Shown here piece by piece: positions 41,778-50,364 of a DNA stretch of 64,000 nucleotides. Made by a program: the position numbers and the translations under genes. The notes under the pieces were generated by a model. The model had not been told where the DNA came from. It did not search any database and saw only the letters and a list, made by a program, of their open reading frames with translations. Positions within the stretch are counted from its first letter, which is position 1, and the number at the start of each line of letters is the position of its first letter. The stretch comes from CAWCCP01 sp963701245 (GTDB taxonomy: Bacteria > Patescibacteriota > Saccharimonadia > Saccharimonadales > UBA4665), in NCBI GenBank assembly GCA_963701245.1, contig OY969576.1, positions 62,001-126,000 on the forward strand, given 5' to 3'.

Positions 41778-42818
41778 ATGAGCAACACTACTTTAACTGC
41801 TTTATCTGGTGTTAGAGTTGGCCACTCAACTCATCTTGATAAATTGACTGGTTGCACGGTCATACTCTTTGATAAACCCTATTCTGTAGCTTATAAAGCC
41901 TATGGTGGTGCGGTAGGTTCTTTTAATACCGAAGCCTTGCGAAGCAGTAATACTGACTTTAAAGAGAATGGTATCTTTATAGCAGGTGGTAGTAATACCG
42001 GCCTTATGTCGGCTTCTGAAATTATGGATTGCCTGCGTAATGATAAGATTGGCCCTCGCTCTGGTGAACACGAGGATATTTACAATCCATCAATAACCGG
42101 TGCGATAATCTATGACCAAGGAATGCGAGTAGCGCCTTATGATCCAAGGTATGGGCGCGAGGCGTACGATAATGCCACGGCCGAAGCAGTACAAGGTGGT
42201 AACGTCGGCGCTGGCACGGGTACATCAGTCGGCAAGTTTCGCTGGATTGAAGGTGGAACTAAGACCGGAGCTATGAAAGCTGGTGTAGGTTCGGCTCGTA
42301 TTGATTTGGGCAATGGTATTATTGTCTGTGCGTTATCGATAGTTAATGCATTGGGTAATGTAATATTGCCCAATGGCGAAATATTGGCAGGCAACCGTGA
42401 CGAGAATACTAAATTCAAACCTTACGAGGATTTGCTAGACTTTGTAACGAAAGATACGTCAAATACCACCATCTCGGTCGTCGGTATCAATGTTGACCTG
42501 AAATCCAAAGAACACTATGAGAAAGTGGCTCACTTTGGCTCTCAGGGTCAAGTACGGGGTATCAATCCTGTGCATACCTCAGCTGATGGTGACACTGTTT
42601 TTGTCTTTAGTACTGCTGAGCTCAAAGAACCACTCAATAGCAACGCTGAATATTTCAAGGAAACAGAGGATACTAGGTTTTTCTCGGTAGACATAATAGG
42701 CAACACCGCAGCGAAAGCTGTGCAAGAAAGTATCTATGATGCCTGTCGGCAGGCTGACACAATTCAATTTGCACAAGCCTACAAAGGGGTTATCCCCTCT
42801 TGTAAAGAATATAATTAG
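41778..42818 (+). CDS. P1-family peptidase (DmpA/S58-type aminopeptidase)
   Basis: About 346 residues. The Ntn-hydrolase-like P1 family is recognised by SGVRVGHSTHLD at the start, FIAGGSNTGLMSA near 75, GNVGAGTGTSVGKFRW near 147, GAMKAGVGSARI near 168 and CALSIVNALGNVILPNGEI near 183. These proteins self-cleave and release N-terminal or D-amino residues, or open beta-lactam-like amides; in an island next to a D,D-carboxypeptidase, use on wall peptides is possible but speculative. GTG 41772 and ATG 41775 are alternative starts. Confidence 0.85.
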   Translation: MSNTTLTALSGVRVGHSTHLDKLTGCTVILFDKPYSVAYKAYGGAVGSFNTEALRSSNTDFKENGIFIAGGSNTGLMSASEIMDCLRNDKIGPRSGEHEDIYNPSITGAIIYDQGMRVAPYDPRYGREAYDNATAEAVQGGNVGAGTGTSVGKFRWIEGGTKTGAMKAGVGSARIDLGNGIIVCALSIVNALGNVILPNGEILAGNRDENTKFKPYEDLLDFVTKDTSNTTISVVGINVDLKSKEHYEKVAHFGSQGQVRGINPVHTSADGDTVFVFSTAELKEPLNSNAEYFKETEDTRFFSVDIIGNTAAKAVQESIYDACRQADTIQFAQAYKGVIPSCKEYN

Positions 42819-42962
42819 GTACTAATACTACAAAAGATTCCCCACGACCACTGCGGTAATTTCAGTACTCCATTCCATCGAAGTGTCTCCTCACAGGCAT
42901 GGTCCCATGTCGACTCTACCAGGGTCACTTGCATTTGAAGGAGTTCTAATTCTCAGCTTATT

Positions 42963-43697
42963 TCAGGACGAATATTCTTCTTTGGCAATATGTACTTGCA
43001 GTTGTGCACTATTCAATTCAATTGATGGAATAGCACCTCGGCATCTAGTAAGATTGTCGTCTAAATCAGTAAGTGCTTTAGGCAATTCATGTAAGGTTGG
43101 TCCATCCATTTCACGCACCAATGCTATTACCGCAAGGTAATGCGGGAGGGTCATAAAATAGTCAGCTACTTCTTTGGAGGCACCATACGCATTGAGGTAT
43201 GCACGTGTCAGTTCTTTGGATAAATAGGGCGGCTCGAGACTGATGTGTGAAACTTCTGCAACGCTTGCTGGTCGCCATCGATTTACGATGTCTGTTTTAG
43301 TGTTGATGTTGCCGTAAGGATATGTCACGACTGGAATTGCAGCGGCATAGCCTAGTCTTTGAAAATAACGTAATACATCTTGCTCGTGGTTTTTTACGGA
43401 TGCATTCGCTGCTTTATCAATAATAACTAATCCTTTCTCAGCTTGCTCCACCCCATACCCTATACTTGCCTCAATGCTACTGTCCAGAATCGGGTTCGGT
43501 ATGTTTACCACCGTAAGTCCAGCTTCACTAAAATGACTTTCTAAAGCCGGAATGAGTGTAGTAGTTTTACCTGATCGAAACGGTCCACTAATGCTACAGA
43601 AGCTATACCTATCTATAAAATCGGCTGCTTTCATAACTGCTGGGCGATATAGCTCAGCAATCTGAGCTTCTATTGCCAGAGTATCTGGATTTGACAT
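42963..43697 (-). CDS. P-loop ATPase of unknown role
   Basis: 244 residues. Walker A SGPFRSGKTTTLIPAL near 37-51 and a Walker B-like GLVIIDKA near 88, then RYFQRLGYAAAIPVVTYPYG. The size and helical C-terminal half resemble small AAA/STAND-like or stand-alone AAA_14-type ATPases. No partner toxin or nuclease is beside it. It is in the accessory region between a peptidase and a membrane protein, and could be part of a defence or plasmid-like function, but nothing in the sequence shows that. Confidence 0.6.
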   Translation of the reverse strand: MSNPDTLAIEAQIAELYRPAVMKAADFIDRYSFCSISGPFRSGKTTTLIPALESHFSEAGLTVVNIPNPILDSSIEASIGYGVEQAEKGLVIIDKAANASVKNHEQDVLRYFQRLGYAAAIPVVTYPYGNINTKTDIVNRWRPASVAEVSHISLEPPYLSKELTRAYLNAYGASKEVADYFMTLPHYLAVIALVREMDGPTLHELPKALTDLDDNLTRCRGAIPSIELNSAQLQVHIAKEEYSS

Positions 43698-43911
43698 ATA
43701 ATAACACTAGTACATAGATTGCTTTTTGCAAATAGTTTTTTTGATGGCCTTAGTTAAGCGAGAGGCTTTAGATAGACGAACCTCTTAATCAGGAGGTTGT
43801 ATAGTGCATAGGATAGTCTTGTTATGCTTTTTGCTTCAAGGGCCTTGTATCAGATACAACAATGCCCGCACATGCTGTTTTTATTTGACTCGCATTGATG
43901 AAGTTTCGTTG

Positions 43912-44619
43912 TTATGAGGTGCGCAACTGTTGATCTTTAAGGGTACGAGGAACAATAGCAAATACCAGGATGAGAGCGTACAGTACGGCAAATCCGCACA
44001 TTATGCTGGGGATGCCTGAAATGGTTTTAGGATTTAAATCATTCACGATGCCTGTCGGCAGCACGAAGACCAGGAATCCTACGGCTTGAAGAATAAGTGC
44101 TTCACGAATGAGAGACCTAGCTTTGATAGAAAAGTAAAGGCATAAGCCGATCCCTACAAAAAGCCAAGTGTAGTAATAGCCAAAATAAAGTCCACCTAAG
44201 TGCGGCGCGAGTTGAAATATGGCGTAATTGCCCGCACATATATGACCATCAAATGCCGATCTACTAAAGCCGAATAGTGCTGCAAATACAATGCCGGAAG
44301 TATATGCGCCCCAGCTAAGTATTCGCCAGCCACGACCTGCAATAGTTCGTATGATCTGTATACCTATTGGCGGCAAGAGCGTTATGGCCATAAAACCGAT
44401 ACGGGACCAGGTGCCTGTAACCCAGCCAGACCGACAGACATGAAACTCACACAATTGAAAGAGGGCCAGTAATAGTAAGGTCAGCGCTGTAAGTCGAGTA
44501 ATGACCGTCAGTTTGTAGCGACTTACGGTATATATAAAAAGCGCGACTTCAATAATACAAGTGGCCACCATGACCGGTGGCGAGAAACAATAAAATGTTG
44601 TAGCGCTCCTTTTCACCAT
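43912..44619 (-). CDS. Multi-pass membrane protein of unknown function
   Basis: About 235 residues from ATG 44619 (open to 44694). Seven likely membrane helices, with short loops and Cys/His-bearing segments (FHVCRSGW, DGHICAGNY). The order of helices recalls 7-helix sensor domains, but there is no attached signalling domain and I cannot assign a family. It lies directly downstream (in transcription sense) of the IS4-type element, whose left end is 101 bases away. Confidence 0.5.
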   Translation of the reverse strand: MVKRSATTFYCFSPPVMVATCIIEVALFIYTVSRYKLTVITRLTALTLLLLALFQLCEFHVCRSGWVTGTWSRIGFMAITLLPPIGIQIIRTIAGRGWRILSWGAYTSGIVFAALFGFSRSAFDGHICAGNYAIFQLAPHLGGLYFGYYYTWLFVGIGLCLYFSIKARSLIREALILQAVGFLVFVLPTGIVNDLNPKTISGIPSIMCGFAVLYALILVFAIVPRTLKDQQLRTS

Positions 44620-44720
44620 CCTATTTTTAGCATAGTCACTATTATTTTGGCCAGTAGCTGCTACTGTGAGGATATAGTACAATCTTTTATCCATCTCAGA
44701 TGCACCCCATATGTAATTAA

Positions 44721-45900
44721 CTCACCTTACGCAAAACCTCCAGCTTCTTTGAGTACCTGAAGTTCAGCCAAACTGGCTTGCTGAGCTTTGAGGTATAGCT
44801 TTGCCTTTAAGGCAAAGTGGTTCAGATTGCTCGCTTTCGCCAGTCGTTCCAGCTTATGGTAGGCATAGGTTGCCGCAAAGAAGTGGTTACTTTGTGTCTT
44901 CACTCGTTTGGTCGGTGACTTGGCCAGCCCGAGGTTGGACTTTACGGACTTGTGGTACTCTTCCACTTTCCACCGTTTTTGGTAGATCGTGGTTATGTCG
45001 GTATGTCCTAGCGTCAGATCACTGGTAGCGAGATACAAAACACCCTGACTGTCATCTCCGTTTGTGAAGATTTGACGGGTGATACGCACCGTCATATTCA
45101 TGCCTTTGAGGTACCCTGTCTTGGTAGTGTTTTCTTCCCAGGCCAGCGATTCGACTGCGTGGAATACTCCTCGTAGTTTATCCTCCTTACTTTTTGCAAA
45201 CGTACGATTACTCTTGAGGGCAAAGATGAAGTGTTTGCCCTTGCCAACGATGAACTCCATGTTTTCCTGTGAGGAAAACCAACTGTCAGCAAGGCAGTAG
45301 CGAAACTTCACCTGGTTTTGGATGGCTGCCCCGATGAGCTCACGGGCCTGTTCGTTCTTGGTGGCCGAGGACTTGCGTTTTTGTTTGCCGGTCTTCGGGT
45401 CAGTGAAAGGTACGTCTTTCTTGACCAGGCAAAACCCCAAGGGTACCGTTGCCTGGTCGTTATGGTAGAGCATATTGAGAATATTGACGCCCTTCACATT
45501 CCGGTTGAAGACGTGGTCATAGTGCCAGGCAATGATGTCGTTTTCGTCGGTGTAGGCCTTCTCTTCAATGGTGTCATCCAAAGCCAGTATGCCGTCGTCA
45601 GTTTCAATCTGCCGGATCGTTGGCTTAACCAGTTTCCAGAGGTCTTTGTTGGTATATTCCCGGGCAGACAGGAAACGGGTGACGTCGTCATGGCCGACTG
45701 ACCCGTCCAGGGCGGCCGACATACCAGTTGCCGTGGTCAATCCGAATGAGCTGATGAGATAGTCAGAATACAGGTCAAGCATTGGTACGTTGACGGGCTT
45801 GGATTGTTTTTGTTTTGGCATAGCAACATCCTTGATGAAAGGTTGACTGCTTTTAGTATGCCCCAGGACTCAAGAAAGTGGGAGTGATGCGTAAGGTGAG
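44721..45900 (-). mobile_element. Complete IS4-superfamily insertion sequence
   Basis: A 1,180-base element with perfect 13-base inverted ends, CTCACCTTACGCA at 44721-44733 and its complement at 45888-45900. The same 7 bases, TAATTAA, lie outside both ends (44714-44720 and 45901-45907), a likely target duplication; because it is AT-only, a shorter true duplication such as TTAA is possible. It carries one transposase gene whose stop codon lies inside the left repeat. Confidence 0.9.
44727..45821 (-). CDS. DDE transposase, IS4 superfamily (IS701/IS4-like)
   Basis: 364 residues, intact. First Asp in ILALDDTIEEKAY (82 or 83), second Asp179 in CLADSWFSSQENM, and Glu in YQKRWKVEEYHKSVKSNLGL (287-288), which includes the Y-(2)-R-(3)-E-(6)-K signature. 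Between the first two lies a beta-strand insert typical of IS4 relatives. It appears able to move the element. Its base use and long insert-free frame differ little from neighbours. Confidence 0.9.
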   Translation of the reverse strand: MPKQKQSKPVNVPMLDLYSDYLISSFGLTTATGMSAALDGSVGHDDVTRFLSAREYTNKDLWKLVKPTIRQIETDDGILALDDTIEEKAYTDENDIIAWHYDHVFNRNVKGVNILNMLYHNDQATVPLGFCLVKKDVPFTDPKTGKQKRKSSATKNEQARELIGAAIQNQVKFRYCLADSWFSSQENMEFIVGKGKHFIFALKSNRTFAKSKEDKLRGVFHAVESLAWEENTTKTGYLKGMNMTVRITRQIFTNGDDSQGVLYLATSDLTLGHTDITTIYQKRWKVEEYHKSVKSNLGLAKSPTKRVKTQSNHFFAATYAYHKLERLAKASNLNHFALKAKLYLKAQQASLAELQVLKEAGGFA

Positions 45901-46156
45901 TAATTAAATGCAGCTATACCACGTTAACTTAGGGTTTTCTCGATGAGTGGGAGTATTTCTTTAGAAAGTAATGCTATAGAATACGGACAGTGTACTATTT
46001 AGCAATCATAACTAGTTTCTTTTTACTTACGTTTCAAAGTAAGCTTTCGGCCAAAGGTATCTCAACCCTGGCTCATAAGTCTCGTCTATCTCGCTTATCT
46101 TCTATGGCTGCCAGATTCGCCAGTCGACTGCAAACCGCATATCAAAGGAACCACGT
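45901..46156 (+). other. Gap after the IS4-type element
   Basis: 256 bases with no gene seen; the end may contain the lost promoter region of the remnant that follows. Confidence 0.4.
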
Positions 46157-46495
46157 GTGCTAAGGCAGGTTGCAGGAGGCGTGCTGGTCCACCAGAGCGA
46201 GTTCTGTCAGAGTAATGCTGTGGTCGTGCAAGGCAAAGCCGGCGTATTGCTTATCGATGTCGGGATACTTGGCGCCGAGTTAGTCTGTCTAGCGGACGAT
46301 ATTCGCAAGGCTGATCAGGTTCGCCGACGTATCGACCAAGATCGGAAGTATGTGCAGGCTCTACGTGATACTCATGATGTGAGCGATCCGCGATTCGGCC
46401 CAACGGCCACGTACGATTGGGTACTCAGTATGCATGAACGACAACTCCAGCAACTCGCACTAAAAAGAGAAACTGAACACCGAGTAACTGATTAA
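46157..46495 (+). pseudogene. Remnant of an MBL-fold hydrolase with internal deletion
   Basis: 112 residues. The first 45 (VAGGVLVHQSEFCQSNAVVVQGKAGVLLIDVG, in two parts) match the start of metallo-beta-lactamase fold proteins, and the last 60 (RRRIDQDRKYVQALRD onward) match the C-terminal helices of the same family. The whole middle, with the HxHxDH metal site, is missing while the frame is kept. It is very unlikely to be an enzyme. It begins 256 bases after the IS4-type element, in keeping with decay in this region. Confidence 0.6.
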
Positions 46496-46533
46496 TGTGC
46501 TTTCCAGCGTATGTAATACCAAAGTAGTATCGT

Positions 46534-47271
46534 ATGTTCGACAAAGTATTCATTTTATATGCCAAGTTGAAAAAAGATGAGATAGATACAAGCTATCGCG
46601 TTGAGAATGCCATAGTCTCAAAAACTCATCTCAATGCCAATGCAACTAAACTGGCAGTTATATTTCCGCCTTGGCATGGAGTACGTTTTGTCACCAACAT
46701 TTTAGCCAAGCGTCTAATAAAAAGAGGCTGGTCGGTCTTGCTGTATGAGTTTAATCCTCAAATACTTATGCCTAGTGAGGATAGAGTTTTACGATCTTTT
46801 GAGTACATTCAAAAATCGGTGGCGTCAGACCTGACTATGCTAAAAGCCAAGCATAATTACACCTCTATTCGTTTGATAGGACTCAGCCTTGGTGGTGTCG
46901 CATTAGCCATGACGGCTGCTTTATTCCATGATTTTCAAGACGCGGTGTTTGTGGTAGCTGGTGATGACCTAGCGCTCTGTATGTGGTATGGACAGCGAAC
47001 CTATAACCTCAGGAAATCTTTTGAAAAAGAAGATACGCATATTCGAAAGCTAGATCACGATTGGCAGGAACTCTCCCCAAAAAATTATACGACTGCCTTT
47101 GCCTATAAACATGTCAAGATGATACTCTCGAGGACTGATACTATTATTCCGGCGAGTCACCAAGAAAAATTTAGAAGAGCGATTAAGAAGGCCGATAGCG
47201 ATGTCACTTTTCGGTATTCTTTCTTGGGCCACTACTTATCTGTAGTCAAGTATTGCCTCATGGGTGTGTGA
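46534..47271 (+). CDS. Alpha/beta hydrolase
   Basis: 245 residues. Nucleophile elbow GLSLGGVAL near 116-124 (Ser), a late Asp in LSRTDTIIP near 210 and His in LGHYLSV near 235 complete a triad. IFPPWHG near 46-52 forms the oxyanion region. No signal peptide or membrane helix. The substrate is unknown. TAGTAT is only 3 bases before the ATG and a TAATAC lies further up, so the promoter is uncertain. Confidence 0.72.
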   Translation: MFDKVFILYAKLKKDEIDTSYRVENAIVSKTHLNANATKLAVIFPPWHGVRFVTNILAKRLIKRGWSVLLYEFNPQILMPSEDRVLRSFEYIQKSVASDLTMLKAKHNYTSIRLIGLSLGGVALAMTAALFHDFQDAVFVVAGDDLALCMWYGQRTYNLRKSFEKEDTHIRKLDHDWQELSPKNYTTAFAYKHVKMILSRTDTIIPASHQEKFRRAIKKADSDVTFRYSFLGHYLSVVKYCLMGV

Positions 47272-47288
47272 ACGTCGACGACCTCTGC

Positions 47289-47294
47289 TATTAT
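47289..47294 (+). promoter_or_regulatory. -10 element of the RBBP9/YdeN-like gene
   Basis: TATTAT, 6 bases before ATG 47301, without a Shine-Dalgarno. Confidence 0.5.
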
Positions 47295-47300
47295 GACTAA

Positions 47301-47846
47301 ATGAGCAAAAAAGCGATTATCTTTCATGGGACGGATGGTACTCCGGCAGATTTTTGGTATCAGTGGTTGAGTGACCAGCTTCAAGAAGCTGGGTATGCCG
47401 TTGAAGTACCTTCATATCCAGAAATAAATCACGAACCTATCGATATCTTCTTGCCAAAAGTCCTTTCAAGTCATACCTTTGATGAGGAAACAATACTGAT
47501 TGGTCATTCAGCGGGCGCTACCTTGATTCTAAGTATTCTGGAAAATATTGAAGCTCCCATTCCAAAAGCCTTTTTAGTTGCCAGCTTTGTCAAACCTTTA
47601 CCTGATGGTGAAAATCCAATACTACAAAAATCGTATGATTGGGAAAAAATTAAGACGCAAGTTGCCGACATTTACTTTGTAAACTCCGTCAACGACCCTT
47701 GGGGCTGTAACGATGTACAAGGAAGATATATGTTTGATAAGCTCGGTGGGACGCAGGTCATTCGAAATGAGGGTCATTTTGGCTCGAGTACTAATACTCA
47801 GCCCTACCCTACTTTTCCGCTCCTGAGAGGCATGATCTTACAATGA
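47301..47846 (+). CDS. RBBP9/YdeN-family serine hydrolase
   Basis: 181 residues with the compact alpha/beta fold of this family: IIFHGTDGTPADFWYQWL at the start, nucleophile in LIGHSAGATL near 67-76, Asp in NSVNDPWG near 133, and His in NEGHFGS near 155. The family includes small esterases of unclear role. Two hydrolases in a row (with the gene before) may be a functional pair or just island cargo. Confidence 0.8.
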   Translation: MSKKAIIFHGTDGTPADFWYQWLSDQLQEAGYAVEVPSYPEINHEPIDIFLPKVLSSHTFDEETILIGHSAGATLILSILENIEAPIPKAFLVASFVKPLPDGENPILQKSYDWEKIKTQVADIYFVNSVNDPWGCNDVQGRYMFDKLGGTQVIRNEGHFGSSTNTQPYPTFPLLRGMILQ

Positions 47847-47899
47847 CTCGTTGTTGATAAAAGGGCCGCTGTTTGACGTAAAAGGTTTACACTAAAAAT

Positions 47900-48163
47900 A
47901 TGTTAAAACGCGCCCACAAAAATCCAGACAGCTACGGTGAGGTATTTACCGCGATGCACTTTCGAGGCTATTACCCGTATCAACGAACAGCACAATATAG
48001 AACCATGATGGTTTTCCTGGTAGTACTTTATTTCGCTTCATTTATTGTCATCACACTGGTGCACTCCCGTTACGAGTTATTGGAATATCTTATAGCTATT
48101 GTTTTTCTGGTAGGTTTGACCCAGTTTTTTGACTACCTATTCTTTAAGAACCTATCAGATTAA
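47900..48163 (+). CDS. Small two-helix membrane protein
   Basis: 87 residues: a polar N-terminal third, then two membrane helices (about 34-53 and 62-80) joined by HSRYELLE. Unknown family. TACACT lies 6 bases before the ATG. It converges with rlmH, its stop 11 bases from the rlmH stop. Confidence 0.55.
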   Translation: MLKRAHKNPDSYGEVFTAMHFRGYYPYQRTAQYRTMMVFLVVLYFASFIVITLVHSRYELLEYLIAIVFLVGLTQFFDYLFFKNLSD

Positions 48164-48174
48164 GTGACAATCTG

Positions 48175-48603
48175 TTACCTGTGATACGGCTGAGATGCAG
48201 TAATTGTTGAGGCCCGGTACAAAGCCTCAACTACCATAACCATGGCAAGGTCATGGGGGAAAGTTAGTAGCCCGAGGCTCCAGCTAAAGTCTGCCTGAGC
48301 CAGTACTTCCTCGGGTAGTCCATCAGGTCCGCCGATCAGAAAGCTGAGTTCCCTGCTCTCAACTGCTTTCTGATTTAGGAAACGAGCGAGTTCAGGACTT
48401 GAGAACTCAGTACCTTGAATGTAGAGAGCTATTTTAAAACTATTTCCAGCTGCCGTTACATATGATTTGGTGGAATTGTGTTTATCGGGGATATGGGTCA
48501 CCTGAACGCTATGGTAGTGCTCTAAACGATGGAGGTATTCATGCCAACCGCTTTTTGCATAAGGGAGCTTAGGTGGGCCGAGGGTAATGATATGTAGCTT
48601 CAT
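48175..48603 (-). CDS. rlmH: 23S rRNA (pseudouridine1915-N3)-methyltransferase RlmH
   Basis: A SPOUT-fold enzyme that methylates pseudouridine 1915 in 70S ribosomes. 142 residues, close to the usual 155. LSFLIGGPDGLPEEV near 87-101 and the C-terminal LTFPHDLAMVMVVEALYRASTI...QPYHR are the knot-forming SAM motifs and the conserved ending. Its ATG overlaps the stop of the TylF-type gene (ATGA). It marks the return to core genes after the accessory region. Confidence 0.93.
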   Translation of the reverse strand: MKLHIITLGPPKLPYAKSGWHEYLHRLEHYHSVQVTHIPDKHNSTKSYVTAAGNSFKIALYIQGTEFSSPELARFLNQKAVESRELSFLIGGPDGLPEEVLAQADFSWSLGLLTFPHDLAMVMVVEALYRASTITASQPYHR

Positions 48604-49223
48604 GGTTTTTTAATAATAGCGATAGTTTGCTCAAAATGCAGTAGCGGTACTTGCCCTTTAAAATAATCTTGCACAGCTTGAGTTACGCCTGGTAGGGCCG
48701 GTCGCTGATAATCGTCAATGGTAATTCGTCCACCGCTCACCAGCCGAGGCCAGACGAGTGTTAATGAATCGATAATTGATTGATAAAAATCGCCATCCAA
48801 AAAAGCATAGGCGATTGTGCTCGGTAGTTGGTCCGGTTTTACGTCGCGAAACCAAGCCTTTATGATAATAGGTTGGTGCAGTCCGGCTTTTTTAAATTCT
48901 CGCATAAGATCTTGGCGGGAAGTAGATAATTCACCAGCTACGAAAGCCTCGCCACTGATACTCTGGTCTTGGTGAGATTTCGCTGGCAAGCCTTGAAAAG
49001 AATCGTAGGCGTAAAACCGCTTGGCTTCCGAAAGATGATACAGATCAAGTAGTCTGCGAATAAATAGGCTCGTCGTACCCTTGTAGCAGCCAAATTCAAC
49101 GATATCACCTGCTATCTGCTGCGAAAGTGTCGTTTCCAGCTCACGAAGCACCACTGATAGCCGATCTTTGGTCATTTGATCGGTTTGGATACGATAGCGG
49201 TTGAGTAACTCTTGATAGTGCAT
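48600..49223 (-). CDS. TylF/MycF-type SAM-dependent O-methyltransferase
   Basis: 207 residues. GDIVEFGCYKGTTSLFIRRLL near 39-59 is the SAM site, FYAYDSFQGLP near 88-98, YAFLDGDFYQSIIDSL near 138-153 and GGRITIDDYQ near 164 match the macrocin O-methyltransferase family, which in other bacteria methylates sugars. Here it may modify a surface sugar, but there are no glycan genes beside it. It is translationally coupled to rlmH. Confidence 0.8.
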   Translation of the reverse strand: MHYQELLNRYRIQTDQMTKDRLSVVLRELETTLSQQIAGDIVEFGCYKGTTSLFIRRLLDLYHLSEAKRFYAYDSFQGLPAKSHQDQSISGEAFVAGELSTSRQDLMREFKKAGLHQPIIIKAWFRDVKPDQLPSTIAYAFLDGDFYQSIIDSLTLVWPRLVSGGRITIDDYQRPALPGVTQAVQDYFKGQVPLLHFEQTIAIIKKP

Positions 49224-49353
49224 TGCTAAGTTATTTTCCGGGTTCAGCTGCTTATACTATCACGAAAACAGTCTTCCGGAACTCGATACGACTCGGCTGT
49301 TGGCCACAGTTTATGAATTCGATTTCTGAGATGAGACATTTGACGAGTCATAG

Positions 49354-49620
49354 TTAGCATCCCGCTCTCATGGTAACGAGAGTCCAGTGATTCTGTTCGT
49401 CCTGTCGCAATCGAAAACTTGTTTGGCCATCGCTGACGTCAAACAATTTTATGAAGGCCTGGCCTTGCCGTACTAAGTACCGCATGCCAGATTCCATGAA
49501 AGTGTATTCCCGGCCTTTGTAGACCATTCGCTTTGGGAAGCTTTCAAATCGTTGTTTGTCGGGGAAAGTACGAAAGTACACAGACGTGATTTCTATTTCA
49601 TTAGTAGTAACTTTATCCAT
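49354..49620 (-). CDS. Small protein of unknown function
   Basis: 88 residues, mostly beta by pattern, with YFRTFPDKQRFESFPKRM, YKGREYTFMESGMRYLV and LFDVSDGQTSFRLRQD. No signal or membrane helix. It looks like a conserved small domain rather than a chance frame because codon use stays protein-like throughout, but I cannot name it. Confidence 0.6.
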   Translation of the reverse strand: MDKVTTNEIEITSVYFRTFPDKQRFESFPKRMVYKGREYTFMESGMRYLVRQGQAFIKLFDVSDGQTSFRLRQDEQNHWTLVTMRAGC

Positions 49621-49933
49621 AGTGCAAGCTCCAAAATTAGGGGTGATAAAAAGAGTCCTGACTAGTTGATGAGGCTGTCAGTGAACGGCTTTTTTAGAGT
49701 TTGGAGCCTAGACCGCGGAGAAATCCTGATACCGTTCTGATAGGAAGTCCCATGCTAGCCTAAACCAATGCTTGAATATGGAAAGAAAACAGTGACCGAA
49801 GTATATTTTCTTGATTGTGAAGTCTGTACGGAGGTAGGTGATGAACACACCAACCCGCACATGGCTACCGCTTATTATACGCGCTCGTCAACTATCCGTC
49901 ATGCCTAAAAAAGTTGTGATTTTGTCGCCGCTG
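49621..49933 (-). other. 313-base gap before the response regulator gene
   Basis: No known element seen apart from the possible small plus-strand ORF at 49841 with a strong Shine-Dalgarno. Confidence 0.4.
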
Positions 49934-49993
49934 CTACTTCACGGTATTAAGAAAGTTAGCCAATTCGTGAGGAGTGAGTTCGGCTTTTACTAG
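49841..49993 (+). CDS. Possible 50-codon ORF with strong Shine-Dalgarno
   Basis: GGAGG at 49830-49834 stands 6 bases before ATG 49841, and the frame (MNTPTRTWLPLIIRARQL...) runs 50 codons, overlapping the 3' end of the response regulator gene on the other strand. It is basic with a short hydrophobic patch. The good ribosome site is the only argument; it may be chance. Confidence 0.25.
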   Translation: MNTPTRTWLPLIIRARQLSVMPKKVVILSPLLLHGIKKVSQFVRSEFGFY

Positions 49994-50338
49994 GTAGCCA
50001 TCGGCTTGGCGTTCAATGTCCGTTTTGACATCTTCACGCTGTTCCAAGTTGGTGGTTATGATAATCTTTGCTTTAATTGGTGGTTTTTTGTCAGGGTCGC
50101 GGAGAATGCGAAGGATTTCAATACCCGTGACACTAGGAATCATTAAATCAAGCAGGATGATGTCGTAGTTGTTAGTTAGTGCAGCTTTTAACGCCTCACC
50201 ACCGTCACCGATAACGTCAACAAGGTAGCCTGCTTTGGTGAGAGCTCTGGTGTACAATTCACCAATAAAGTGTTCGTCTTCAATGATAAGGACTTTACGC
50301 CCGCTTAATTCTTCGGGTACTGGTTCTTGATTAGCCAT
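49934..50338 (-). CDS. Single-domain response regulator
   Basis: 134 residues, receiver domain only. Acidic pair in IIEDEHF near 17-21, phosphoacceptor Asp in ILLDLMIP near 64-71, Thr in IIITTNL, and Lys in YLVKAE. All phosphorylation residues are present, unlike the pseudo-receiver at 5.6 kb. It follows the membrane kinase gene by 26 bases and is its likely partner. TACAGT lies 7 bases before the ATG (complement of 50346-50351), so it can also be made alone. Confidence 0.88.
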   Translation of the reverse strand: MANQEPVPEELSGRKVLIIEDEHFIGELYTRALTKAGYLVDVIGDGGEALKAALTNNYDIILLDLMIPSVTGIEILRILRDPDKKPPIKAKIIITTNLEQREDVKTDIERQADGYLVKAELTPHELANFLNTVK

Positions 50339-50345
50339 ACTTTAT

Positions 50346-50351
50346 ACTGTA
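50346..50351 (-). promoter_or_regulatory. -10 element of the response regulator gene
   Basis: TACAGT on the minus strand, 7 bases before the start codon at 50338. Confidence 0.45.
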
Positions 50352-50364
50352 CCAGATTTAGATA

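Noticed and set aside
45318..45701. 127-codon frame opposite the IS4-type transposase
   Set aside because: It is a mirror of the DDE gene; catalytic motifs support the minus strand.
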